Below are positions 7,848 to 15,262 of a stretch of 22,638 bases of DNA, piece after piece. Position 1 is the stretch's first letter; every line of letters starts with the position of its first letter. The translations under genes and the position numbers were made by a program. The notes below the pieces were generated by a model that saw nothing but the letters and a program-made list of their open reading frames with translations, had not been told where the DNA came from and searched no databases. This stretch comes from an uncultured Nostocoides sp. (GTDB lineage: Bacteria; Actinomycetota; Actinomycetes; Actinomycetales; Dermatophilaceae), in contig CAKZIH010000026.1 in the NCBI GenBank assembly GCA_936931335.1, positions 1 through 22,638 of the forward strand, in the 5' to 3' direction.

Positions 7848-7889
7848 CGCGGAAACCTGAGCACGCCTGACGGTGCCCAGGTTCCCGCG
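7848..7889. repeat. REP-like palindromic repeat, copy 2 / possible operon terminator
   Basis: Arms 7849-7864 and 7873-7888 pair over 14 of 16 positions around an 8-base loop, and the stem can be lengthened by one C-G pair. It is the counterpart of the repeat at 61-100. It starts 11 bases after the mtnK stop, a position suited to ending the rightward operon. A direct repeat of CTGAGCACGCC also occurs here, at 7833 and at 7857. Confidence 0.6.
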
Positions 7890-7928
7890 GTGCGAGCCAC
7901 CGTGGTTCGCCTGGCCCCGGCGAGCGGC

Positions 7929-8470
7929 TCAGCGGGGGTTGCGAGCTGGGTGCTTCTCCGCGATCCGGCGCAGCTGGTCCAGCGCCGAACCCGGCTCGAT
8001 ATCCGGCCCGTCGTCGGGGTCGCGGTCTCGGCCGTACTGGGCGGGCAGGTCCCCCTACCCGTCGAACGGCGTGACCTGCCGCACCGGGCCGCCAGGCACC
8101 ACGTGCGCGTCCTTCGTCGGCAGCACCTCGCACTGGTGCAGCCAGTTGTCGCCGAGGTCGAAGGTGTAGGTGAACGTGACGCCCACCGTGAGCTCGGTCA
8201 GCGGCCGCTCGAGGGGCTCGTAGCGCGGCGTGCCGCTGCCGTCGCCCAGCTCCCCGATCGTCTCCTTGTCCGTGACGACCAGCCGGTCGCCGAACTCGAA
8301 CTGGACGAGGTGCCCCAGGTCGTAGCGCCCGAACGCCCGGTCGATGCCCTCCGCAAGCGCGGCATAGGTGGAGCGCGGCGGGATCGCGACGATGCGCCCC
8401 GGCGCGGGGTCGAACTCCTCCCGCGACCGCTGACTAGCGTGACCTTGAGGACCTTGCAGCGTGCAGCCAT
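7929..8470 (-). pseudogene. Broken plasmid pRiA4b ORF-3-like gene (frameshift plus internal stop)
   Basis: From the ATG at 8470 the product begins MAARCKVLKVTLVSGR, then loses frame near 8415-8421, where one base is missing. In the new frame it reads on as EEFDPAPGRIVAIP, then RYDLGHLVQFEFGDRL and FTYTFDLGDNWLHQCEV. An in-frame TAG at 8055-8057 interrupts FDG*GDLPAQYGRD, where this family normally has Trp (TGG to TAG), and the same frame continues to a TGA at 7929. The intact form would be about 180 residues. The LGDNW and QYGRD elements are those of the pRiA4b ORF-3 / IS1096 passenger-like family (PF07929), whose function is unknown. Two lesions make it very probably dead. Confidence 0.7.
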
Positions 8471-8770
8471 GCCTCCATCCTGCCGGGATCCGACGCCGCC
8501 AGCACCCCGCCCGCCATACAGCCTCATGCCTGCGGGCTTGGGCGGGAGGAGCGCGACCGGCGACCGGTCATGCCGAACCGACTGGGGCTCCACGGTGGGT
8601 GGCACCGTGGAGGCCGCGTGACCGTCACGGACGCCGCCGGCGTCTCGGCCGTGGCGGTGACCGACGCGCCGGGGACGCTGCGCAGCGTGAAACTCCTCGC
8701 CCCCGCACCGCGTGGGTGGAGAACGTCTGATCGAAGAAGGCAAACTTCGGCATGGCCAGAGCCGACCGGC
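8471..8770. other. About 300 bases without a recognisable gene
   Basis: The stretch between the two broken genes has no frame with a convincing product. It holds a perfect 10-base-arm hairpin at 8588-8612 and a short 6-base-arm hairpin at 8759-8772 overlapping the vsr stop. It may be the remains of a lost gene; I could not identify which. Confidence 0.5.
8588..8612. repeat. Perfect inverted repeat (10-base arms, 5-base loop)
   Basis: CTCCACGGTG (8588-8597) and CACCGTGGAG (8603-8612) pair perfectly. No T-run follows on either strand. It may be a terminator-like hairpin between the vsr and pRiA4b-like remnants. No other copy was seen in the window. Confidence 0.5.
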
Positions 8771-9213
8771 TCAATCCCCACAGGGTCCTATATGCAGGGC
8801 GTCCTCCACCAGGTCTGCCGCCGCCCCAGCCGATATGTGCTCCCAGATCCTCAGGACTGTCCATCCGGCAGCGCTGAGCAATGCGTCTGTCTCTGCGTCA
8901 CGCGCCATGTTGGCACCCAGCTTGGCGTCCCACCATAGCGCGTTAGCCTTGGGATGCGTCCCGTGAATTGGACAGCGGTGCCAGAAACACCCGTCGACGA
9001 AGACCGCCAACCGTTGACGGGTGAACGCAATGTCGATTGTCCGTCGCTTGTTCCCAGGAACCGGATAGACGACCCGGAAACGTCTCCCCCGCCTGTGGAG
9101 CTCCGACGAAGAAGCACCTCGGGCCCAGTGTCCCGCCTACGCGCACTCGACATACGTCGCGCGACTGACTCCGAGCTGGCGCCTGGATGCTTAGGCAACG
9201 AAATTCCACTCAT
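8771..9213 (-). pseudogene. vsr: Very short patch repair (Vsr) mismatch endonuclease gene with one-base frameshift
   Basis: From the ATG at 9213 the reading frame gives SVARRMSSARRRDTGPEVLL and two Arg, the usual Vsr N-terminus. One G is then missing near 9101-9105. The correct continuation is one frame over: RRFRVVYPVPG, TIDIAF (with the catalytic-type Asp), VFVDGCFWHRCPIHGTHPK, WWDAKL and WTVLRIWEH, ending at 8771. Restoring one base gives about 147 residues, the normal length. Vsr nicks T:G mismatches made when 5-methylcytosine deaminates, and its gene usually sits beside a cytosine-5 methyltransferase, as here (19-base gap). As written, the ATG product loses everything after about residue 37, and a product from a later start would lack the catalytic Asp. 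A sequencing error in a G run is the alternative. Confidence 0.85.
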
Positions 9214-9232
9214 GACGTGCGTAAGTGCGGTC

Positions 9233-10384
9233 TCACGAGAACAACGCTCCGTCGATCTCGTGACGGGCCCAGCCGAAGGCGGCCTGTCGAATGGACTTTC
9301 CCAGGGCTTCGCCCAGGGCGAGAGGCACAGCATTCCCGATCTGACGTGCGATGTCGGTCTTCGACCCCACCCATCGGTAGTCGTCAGGGAATCCCTGCAG
9401 CCGAGCGGCCTCCTGATGCGTGATGGCCCTGTGTTCGGTGGGGTGGAGGTAGCGCCCCTTTTCCGGCTTGAAGAACTCCGTCCGGATAGTGACCGAGGGC
9501 CTGTCGTACATGAGGCGGCCCATTACGTCTCCCGAGCCGCTGCGGTGGTTCACCCAGCACGGAGCTTTAAGATTCTCCGGCAGATCGAAGCGGTTGCCTC
9601 CAGCCGGGATAGCGCGAAATCGTCGCTTGGAGATCTCCTGGTAGTCACGGGTCACATGCAATTCATCGGTGCGGAATGATCCAGGGAAACTTCTGCCGTG
9701 AAAAAGCGTAAATTTCTGGGGCAACTGCGTGGTAGCGACACCGGGGGACAATCCAGTCCAGGCCTCCCGAACGCTCACGCGCTCGTCCCGCAGGTGCGTC
9801 TGCCGTGGCCAGGCGAGTGAGGACACATCCCTTCGGTGCCCAAGCACGACCGTCCTTCTCCTCAGCTGGGGCGCGCCGAAGTCGGCGGCAAGCATGACGC
9901 GCGCCTCGAATGAATAGTCCTCCAGGATTCCCCCCGGCTCGGTCCACGACCGAAACTGTTCGCACTCCCGCGTCTTCAGGAAGGTCGCGACGTTCTCCAT
10001 GACGAACCACCTCGGCCTAGCCAGGGCAATCACCTCGGCGTAGCTCTCCCACAGAGCGTTCCGCTCATCTCCTCTGCGGCGCCGGTTCAGTTGCGAGAAG
10101 CCCTGGCAGGGCGGCCCGCCCAGAACGAGGTCGACCTCAGGGACCGATCCCGCCAGCAGCCACTCCTCGACCGGACCCGGATAGGAGACACCGGCGCCGT
10201 GATTCGCCTCGAAGGTGGCAGCCGCCGCGGCGTCATGCTCAACGGCCTGGACAGTGCGCAGTCCTGGCAGAGCGATCGCTAGCCCGGCCGTCAGACCCCC
10301 TGCGCCCGCAAACAGATCGATGCTTGACAGCACCGGGGCGGGGACGCCCTGAGAAGCCGCCTCCACGTCGTTAGTCATCGTCAT
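9233..10384 (-). CDS. DNA (cytosine-5-)-methyltransferase
   Basis: The 383-residue protein carries the ordered motifs of C5 methyltransferases: motif I DLFAGAGGL (23-31) for AdoMet, motif IV GGPPCQGFS with catalytic Cys93, motif VI ENV (130-132), motif VIII-type QLRRRTVVLG, and C-terminal motif X QIGNAVP. The region between VIII and X would be the target-recognition domain, so the site cannot be read off. The ATG at 10384 follows GAGGGTGAG; a second ATG two codons on is possible, and the open frame upstream has no family similarity. It is followed by the broken vsr and diverges from the helicase operon, so it may be the self-marking enzyme of that system (compare DrmMII of DISARM). It may equally be the remaining half of a dcm-vsr pair. 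Confidence 0.93.
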   Translation of the reverse strand: MTMTNDVEAASQGVPAPVLSSIDLFAGAGGLTAGLAIALPGLRTVQAVEHDAAAAATFEANHGAGVSYPGPVEEWLLAGSVPEVDLVLGGPPCQGFSQLNRRRRGDERNALWESYAEVIALARPRWFVMENVATFLKTRECEQFRSWTEPGGILEDYSFEARVMLAADFGAPQLRRRTVVLGHRRDVSSLAWPRQTHLRDERVSVREAWTGLSPGVATTQLPQKFTLFHGRSFPGSFRTDELHVTRDYQEISKRRFRAIPAGGNRFDLPENLKAPCWVNHRSGSGDVMGRLMYDRPSVTIRTEFFKPEKGRYLHPTEHRAITHQEAARLQGFPDDYRWVGSKTDIARQIGNAVPLALGEALGKSIRQAAFGWARHEIDGALFS

Positions 10385-10416
10385 CTCACCCTCGCCCGCG
10401 CACGCACTGACGTCCG

Positions 10417-10444
10417 AGTCTAGCCGGCCGGTGGCTCTCCCCAA
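10417..10444 (-). promoter_or_regulatory. Possible promoter of the methyltransferase gene
   Basis: On the minus strand TTGGGG (10444-10439) and TAGACT (10422-10417) are 16 bases apart and fit a weak -35 and a TAnnnT -10 box. The start of transcription would be about 25 bases before the ATG at 10384. The 207-base divergent region also has a TAATGT (10517-10522) that could serve the rightward operon, but with no good -35 box. Confidence 0.4.
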
Positions 10445-10591
10445 GGCACGCTGCGCCAGCCGTTCACCACCCTTTTCGGGGTCATCGCGCCCCGCCGGCG
10501 GCTGGGCCGTGATAGGTAATGTCCTGACGCTGAGCAACGGTGCTGGCCATGTACCCACTGTGATGGCGTCAGTCGAGGTACTCAAGGTCAC

Positions 10592-13500
10592 TTGGCGACC
10601 CGGACGAGAGTGGATGAGATGGTCCAAGCCTGGGGGGGCACCGACAGCGACGTGTGCCGGGCGGTTGACGTCCAGCGAGAGCGGCTGCTGCAGACATACC
10701 GCACCGACCCTGGTCGGGTCGAGCAGGACGCCAACATCGAGCGCTCCATCGCCGAAGGTGCCTACGCGAAGCGGCAGCTGTTCGAGTTGATCCAGAACGC
10801 TGCGGATGCGATGCAGGTTGACGCTGGCTCCGGCCGTTGTGAGGTAATCCTGACCGATCGATGCCTCTACGCCGCCAATAGCGGCAGTCCGCTGTCGGTA
10901 ACAGGCGTCGAGACTCTCATGGCGACCCACCGCTCCGGGAAGCGGGACGACCAGATCGGCCGATTTGGGCTCGGCTTCAAATCGGTCCTGGCGGTGACGG
11001 ACAGCCCGAAAGTCCTGAGCCGGTCAGGGTCCCTAGCCTTCGACCGGAACAGATCTGCGGAGGAGCTTGACCGGATCGTTCCCCAGGCCCCGCACTTCCC
11101 AGCCTGCAGGCTCGCTTGGGTCGTCGACGCCAAGAAGGAGGCGTTCGGCGATCCGGTGTTGACGGGCCTGATGAAGTGGGCATCATCGATCGTCGTGCTT
11201 CCGCTGAAGGCACACGGTCACATTCTTGCCAAGAGCCTCGCCGAATTTCCCGCCGAGTTCCTCCTCTTTTCTTCGCACGTCAGGCGGTTGGACCTGGAAG
11301 ACCGTACTGCGACCTCCGGACGATCTATCACCCTGTCAGCTGGAGACGCAGGGGAACTGATCTTGTCGAATGCAGGGAAGAAGTCGGTCTGGATCGTGAA
11401 CCGGGCGCGGTACGCACCCAGCAAAGCAGCGCTGGAGGATGGGGGGTATCATGCGGCCCGGGAGTCACTTGAGGTGGCCTGGGCAGCGCCCCTCCAAGGC
11501 GCGCCGGTGTCACTAGGCGCGTTCTGGTCCTACTTCCCCACACAGTCCGGGACAACCCTTTCGGGGATCGTGAATGCGCCCTGGAAACTCGCTGAGGACC
11601 GAGAGACCTTGCTTGAGGGCACTTTCAACCGTGAGCTTTTGACTCAGGTGCTTCCAGGGCTGGTGGCCGGATCAGTGCCCCTTCTGTACCGTCCAGATCG
11701 CCCAGGTGCTGTGCTCGATGCGCTACCTGCCCGGGGCAGGGAATGGCGCAACTACGCCGACGACGTGCTGAACGAGCCCGTCATTCGGGCGGTAGGCCAG
11801 GGAAAGTGCATCCCAACTCTTGCCGGCACCCTCCAAACCGCCAAGCGCGCCGAGCTGCACCCGGAGGGGGTCACTCCCGAAGAGATGGAATTATGGGCCA
11901 GCGGTTGCCCTGATCCCGAGAACTGGGCTCACACCTCGCTCTCCAGCCCTGAGCGTCGCTCGAAGCTGACCCGCTTGTTGGCGCTTCACAACCGCAGCGC
12001 CGTCGAGCTGAAGGCTTGGGTCGAACATCTTGTGAAAGAGCCTGACGCCGAGCGGAGCGCTATCGCGGTGCAACTCGTGGCGCTCCTGCGGAAGCGTCTT
12101 CCCGCCGACCCGGATCTGGCCAAGGCCCGCGTACTCCTGCTGGCAGACGGGACCCTCCATGCCTGCATCAGAGGCCAGGTCTTTCTCCCAGGAGGCACCC
12201 CACCGCCCGGCGCGCTGATCATCGACGAAGTCCTCGCGGGGGACCGCGCGGTAGTCAAGGCGCTGGCCGAGCAGGGCATCGAGGTCTTCGACACGGCAGG
12301 CGAGCTCATGAACGAGCTGACCCAACCCCACATTGAGTGGAGCCGCGTCTGGCCCAGCGCGCGAAAGATCTCGGCGGAGGAGGCCGAGCGAATCTTCCGC
12401 GAGGCACTGGAGGAGCAACTCCTCACAGACCTGCGAGTGAGGGTGCACTCGGGCAAGTGGCAGCCTCCTTGTCTGGCGCTCCTACCGGGCTGCATCATCC
12501 CGGCCGACGGAACGCGCGACCAAGACCACGTGGTCGATCACCGTTACCACCAGCAGGACCTTGAGCTCCTGGAGCGGCTCGGGCTGACGGCCGCCCCCCG
12601 CAGGCTTGCTCGGGCACCCGAAGAGCCCTGGCGCTCCCGGGCCCGTCAGCGTGCCCGGGACGGATATCGCGAGGCCAAGAGCCCGGGGGGGCTTCCAGAC
12701 GAGAAGATCATCATCGAGGAGTTCCTCTCGACCTGGCCACTGGAGGTGCTGGACCGGCTGAGTCCCCAGGGCCGCGCGGCGTTGACAACGTCGGTCCTCA
12801 GCCAGATGACCGGCCAGGAAGAGTGGCGCGTGTCGCGGACCGACGGCAAGGCGTCCGCGGTCCTTATTCCTGACCCCGCATGGGAGCGTCTGCGCCGCAA
12901 CGGATACCTCACCACCCAGGTGGGGATCCAACCGACCGGGGCATGCCTGCGCTGGTCGGAGGATTGCGCTACTCAGGACGGCGTGGAGCAGCCGCTCCCG
13001 GTTGTACCGGAGACCTTCGAGGAGGGACACGCCGACGCGCTGGGGCTCCGGTCCGACCCCGGCGAGCTCCGCAGCGATGACTGGGCGAGGCTGCTGCGGG
13101 AGTCAGGTGGTTGGGAGGAACGCCGTCGATACCTCCTCTACGCGTGGGCCGCATTCTGCGATCAGCCTGCGCCCCGGAGCCTCAAGGTCCGGAGGGGGCC
13201 TGGGCACACCGAGGCGGCTCCTACCCAGTGCGCGGTCACATCCTCGGCGGAGGTCTACGAGTCCTTGACCCTCGCGAACGTCCCCGCCGTCCTGCTGGGT
13301 GCGGACGATGCCGCTCTTCTGCGGGAGCGATGGGGACTGGCTACGGGTGAGGACATGCTCACAGAAACCTTGGACTACGACGCCGCGGGCGAGCCGGTGC
13401 CCGCTCTTGATGAGTACCCTCCACTGCGCAACCTGGTGGACGACGAATGGGCCGGCCTGGTGCTTCAGAGGTGCTCACGGTTGGAGCTCCAGACAGCGAC

Positions 13501-15262
13501 CCCCGGAGGTGCCGACACCCGCGCGCTGGTAGATCGACTGGAGGGAACGACCCTTTACACGACAGCGCCACAGGACCGTGCCGTCCTCGCGGCGATAGCC
13601 CGACACACCGGGGCGAGCTTCACGCCCGATCGCGTCCTCTCACTGATCGAGACGCAGCGCTTGAACCACCTGCGCCAGGAAATCCTGAAGGAATCAAATG
13701 TCCCGGCCAAGCTCCTGCTCGCCATCGGACCAGATGATCTGCGGAGCACCATCCCAGTCGCCGCCCTGGGAGCGCTCGAGCATGCGGCCGGTCACCCCCC
13801 GACGGACCTCGAGATCGCGAAGCTATCCCTCGCCGTCCACGGGTACTCCGTGCTCGAGAAGCACAAGAAGGCGCTGGCCGCGAAGGGCCTCGGTCAGGTG
13901 GTCCAGTGGGCGGGCAGTCGGAACGCACGCGATTGGGTGCGTGGTCTGGGGTTCCCGATCGAGTACGCCGGGTTTTCCGGCGAGACCCGTGCCGCCGAGC
14001 TCGAGGTTGACGGCCCTGCGGTCCTGGGTCCCCTGCACGACTACCAGGCGCGCATCGCCGACCGGGTGAGGGACCTGCTGCGCCCGGACACGGAGATGCA
14101 ACGCGGCCTCCTGTCCCTCCCGACCGGGGCCGGCAAGACGCGAGTGGCCGTGCAGGCCTTGGTGCAGCACATGGTCAGTTCCCCCTCGGACGTCCGGGTG
14201 GTGTGGTTGGCCGAAACCGACGAGCTTTGCGAACAGGCCACCCAGACCTGGGCTCACGTATGGCGAGCGGCGGGGACCCCCGGAACCTCCATGACGTTGA
14301 GCCGGCTGTGGCAGGCGAACAGGCCGAACGAGCGCGAAGGCCACCAGGTGGTCGTGGCATCCCTGTCGAAGTTGCTGAGCATCCTGCAGGCGAACGGGGG
14401 ATCGCTGGGGGAGTACGCGTGGTTGGTCCGTCCGGCGATCATCGTCGTGGACGAGGCCCATCGATCCATCGGCACCATGTACACCCAGGTCATCAGCGCA
14501 CTGGGCGGGGCCTCCCGCGTTGTAGACATCCGGACGCCACTCCTGGGGCTGACGGCGACACCCTTCCGGGGCTTCAACGAGAAGGAGACGGAGCAGCTCG
14601 CGGCCCGCTATCACCGCCATCTGCTCGACGATGGCGTCTTCCCCGGGGACGACGCTTATGGCTACCTGCAGCAGCACGGCGTCCTCGCCCGGGTGCGCCA
14701 CATCGAGCTGCAGGGCGCCGAGATTACCCTCAGCGACACGGAGAAGGGCCAGGCCAAGATCGGTCTGCTTCCCAGCAGCGCCGAGAAGAGGTTGGGCCTT
14801 GATCGGGAGCGCAACCAGGCCATTCTGGAGGCTCTGCTCGACCTTGACGAGGACCAAACCGCCCTTGTCTTCGCCACGTCCGTCGAGAACGCGGAGGTGC
14901 TCGCGGCACTTCTTACCCACCACGCGATGGAGGCTCGAGCAATCTCCGGCGAGTCGGATGCCTTCGCTCGTCGGCGGTACGTGCAGGAGTTCCGGGAGCG
15001 AAAGATCCGGGTGCTCACTAATTACAACGTCTTCACCGAGGGCTTCGACGTCCCCAAGGTGGACGCCGTCTTCATCACCCGTCCCACGTTCAGCCCGAAC
15101 GTCTACCAGCAGATGGTCGGGCGCGGCCTCCGCGGCCCGCTCAACGGCGGAAACCCGGAAGTCCTCATCGTCAACGTGGCCGACAACATCACGAACTACG
15201 GTGAGACCTTGGCCTTCCACCACTTCGAGCATCTGTGGACAGGACGCCCCGGCCATGACTGA
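10592..15262 (+). CDS. Giant sacsin-like GHKL ATPase fused to SF2 DEAH helicase
   Basis: The 1,556-residue product has an N-terminal GHKL (Hsp90/sacsin-like) ATPase. It has N-box FELIQNAADAM with Glu65, Asn69 and Asp72, a degenerate G1 box around AANSGSP, and the G2 box GRFGLGFKS (123-131). About 950 residues without recognisable motifs follow. A C-terminal superfamily 2 helicase begins near 1,150: motif I PTGAGKT (1177-1183), DEAH (1287-1290), TATPFRG, TEGFDVP and QMVGRGLRG. This helicase type is like RadD or type I/III restriction motors. The start is uncertain: TTG at 10592, GTG at 10610 or ATG at 10619 are all in frame with moderate ribosome sites. It overlaps the next gene by eight bases. 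It contains a rare TTA codon at residue 434, which with mixed codon use suggests acquisition by transfer. A role in DNA defence is inferred from context. Confidence 0.85.
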   Translation: MATRTRVDEMVQAWGGTDSDVCRAVDVQRERLLQTYRTDPGRVEQDANIERSIAEGAYAKRQLFELIQNAADAMQVDAGSGRCEVILTDRCLYAANSGSPLSVTGVETLMATHRSGKRDDQIGRFGLGFKSVLAVTDSPKVLSRSGSLAFDRNRSAEELDRIVPQAPHFPACRLAWVVDAKKEAFGDPVLTGLMKWASSIVVLPLKAHGHILAKSLAEFPAEFLLFSSHVRRLDLEDRTATSGRSITLSAGDAGELILSNAGKKSVWIVNRARYAPSKAALEDGGYHAARESLEVAWAAPLQGAPVSLGAFWSYFPTQSGTTLSGIVNAPWKLAEDRETLLEGTFNRELLTQVLPGLVAGSVPLLYRPDRPGAVLDALPARGREWRNYADDVLNEPVIRAVGQGKCIPTLAGTLQTAKRAELHPEGVTPEEMELWASGCPDPENWAHTSLSSPERRSKLTRLLALHNRSAVELKAWVEHLVKEPDAERSAIAVQLVALLRKRLPADPDLAKARVLLLADGTLHACIRGQVFLPGGTPPPGALIIDEVLAGDRAVVKALAEQGIEVFDTAGELMNELTQPHIEWSRVWPSARKISAEEAERIFREALEEQLLTDLRVRVHSGKWQPPCLALLPGCIIPADGTRDQDHVVDHRYHQQDLELLERLGLTAAPRRLARAPEEPWRSRARQRARDGYREAKSPGGLPDEKIIIEEFLSTWPLEVLDRLSPQGRAALTTSVLSQMTGQEEWRVSRTDGKASAVLIPDPAWERLRRNGYLTTQVGIQPTGACLRWSEDCATQDGVEQPLPVVPETFEEGHADALGLRSDPGELRSDDWARLLRESGGWEERRRYLLYAWAAFCDQPAPRSLKVRRGPGHTEAAPTQCAVTSSAEVYESLTLANVPAVLLGADDAALLRERWGLATGEDMLTETLDYDAAGEPVPALDEYPPLRNLVDDEWAGLVLQRCSRLELQTATPGGADTRALVDRLEGTTLYTTAPQDRAVLAAIARHTGASFTPDRVLSLIETQRLNHLRQEILKESNVPAKLLLAIGPDDLRSTIPVAALGALEHAAGHPPTDLEIAKLSLAVHGYSVLEKHKKALAAKGLGQVVQWAGSRNARDWVRGLGFPIEYAGFSGETRAAELEVDGPAVLGPLHDYQARIADRVRDLLRPDTEMQRGLLSLPTGAGKTRVAVQALVQHMVSSPSDVRVVWLAETDELCEQATQTWAHVWRAAGTPGTSMTLSRLWQANRPNEREGHQVVVASLSKLLSILQANGGSLGEYAWLVRPAIIVVDEAHRSIGTMYTQVISALGGASRVVDIRTPLLGLTATPFRGFNEKETEQLAARYHRHLLDDGVFPGDDAYGYLQQHGVLARVRHIELQGAEITLSDTEKGQAKIGLLPSSAEKRLGLDRERNQAILEALLDLDEDQTALVFATSVENAEVLAALLTHHAMEARAISGESDAFARRRYVQEFRERKIRVLTNYNVFTEGFDVPKVDAVFITRPTFSPNVYQQMVGRGLRGPLNGGNPEVLIVNVADNITNYGETLAFHHFEHLWTGRPGHD

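Noticed and set aside
6637..8133. 498-codon minus-strand open frame opposite mtnK
   Set aside because: It is antisense to a clearly recognised kinase, low in complexity (Arg/Pro/Gly-rich) and crosses the repeat and the pseudogene; it reflects GC-rich codon bias.
7890..8621. 243-codon plus-strand open frame
   Set aside because: It runs opposite the pRiA4b-like remnant, whose minus-strand frame shows real family residues.
10385..10930. N-terminal extension of the methyltransferase
   Set aside because: The extra 182 codons overlap the divergent gene and have no similarity to C5 methyltransferases; the ATG at 10384 has a ribosome site.
14631..15254. N-terminal extension of the SF1 helicase by about 208 residues
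   Set aside because: The extension is an out-of-frame reading of the upstream helicase and is Ser/Arg/Pro-rich; the ATG at 15255 begins the conserved protein.
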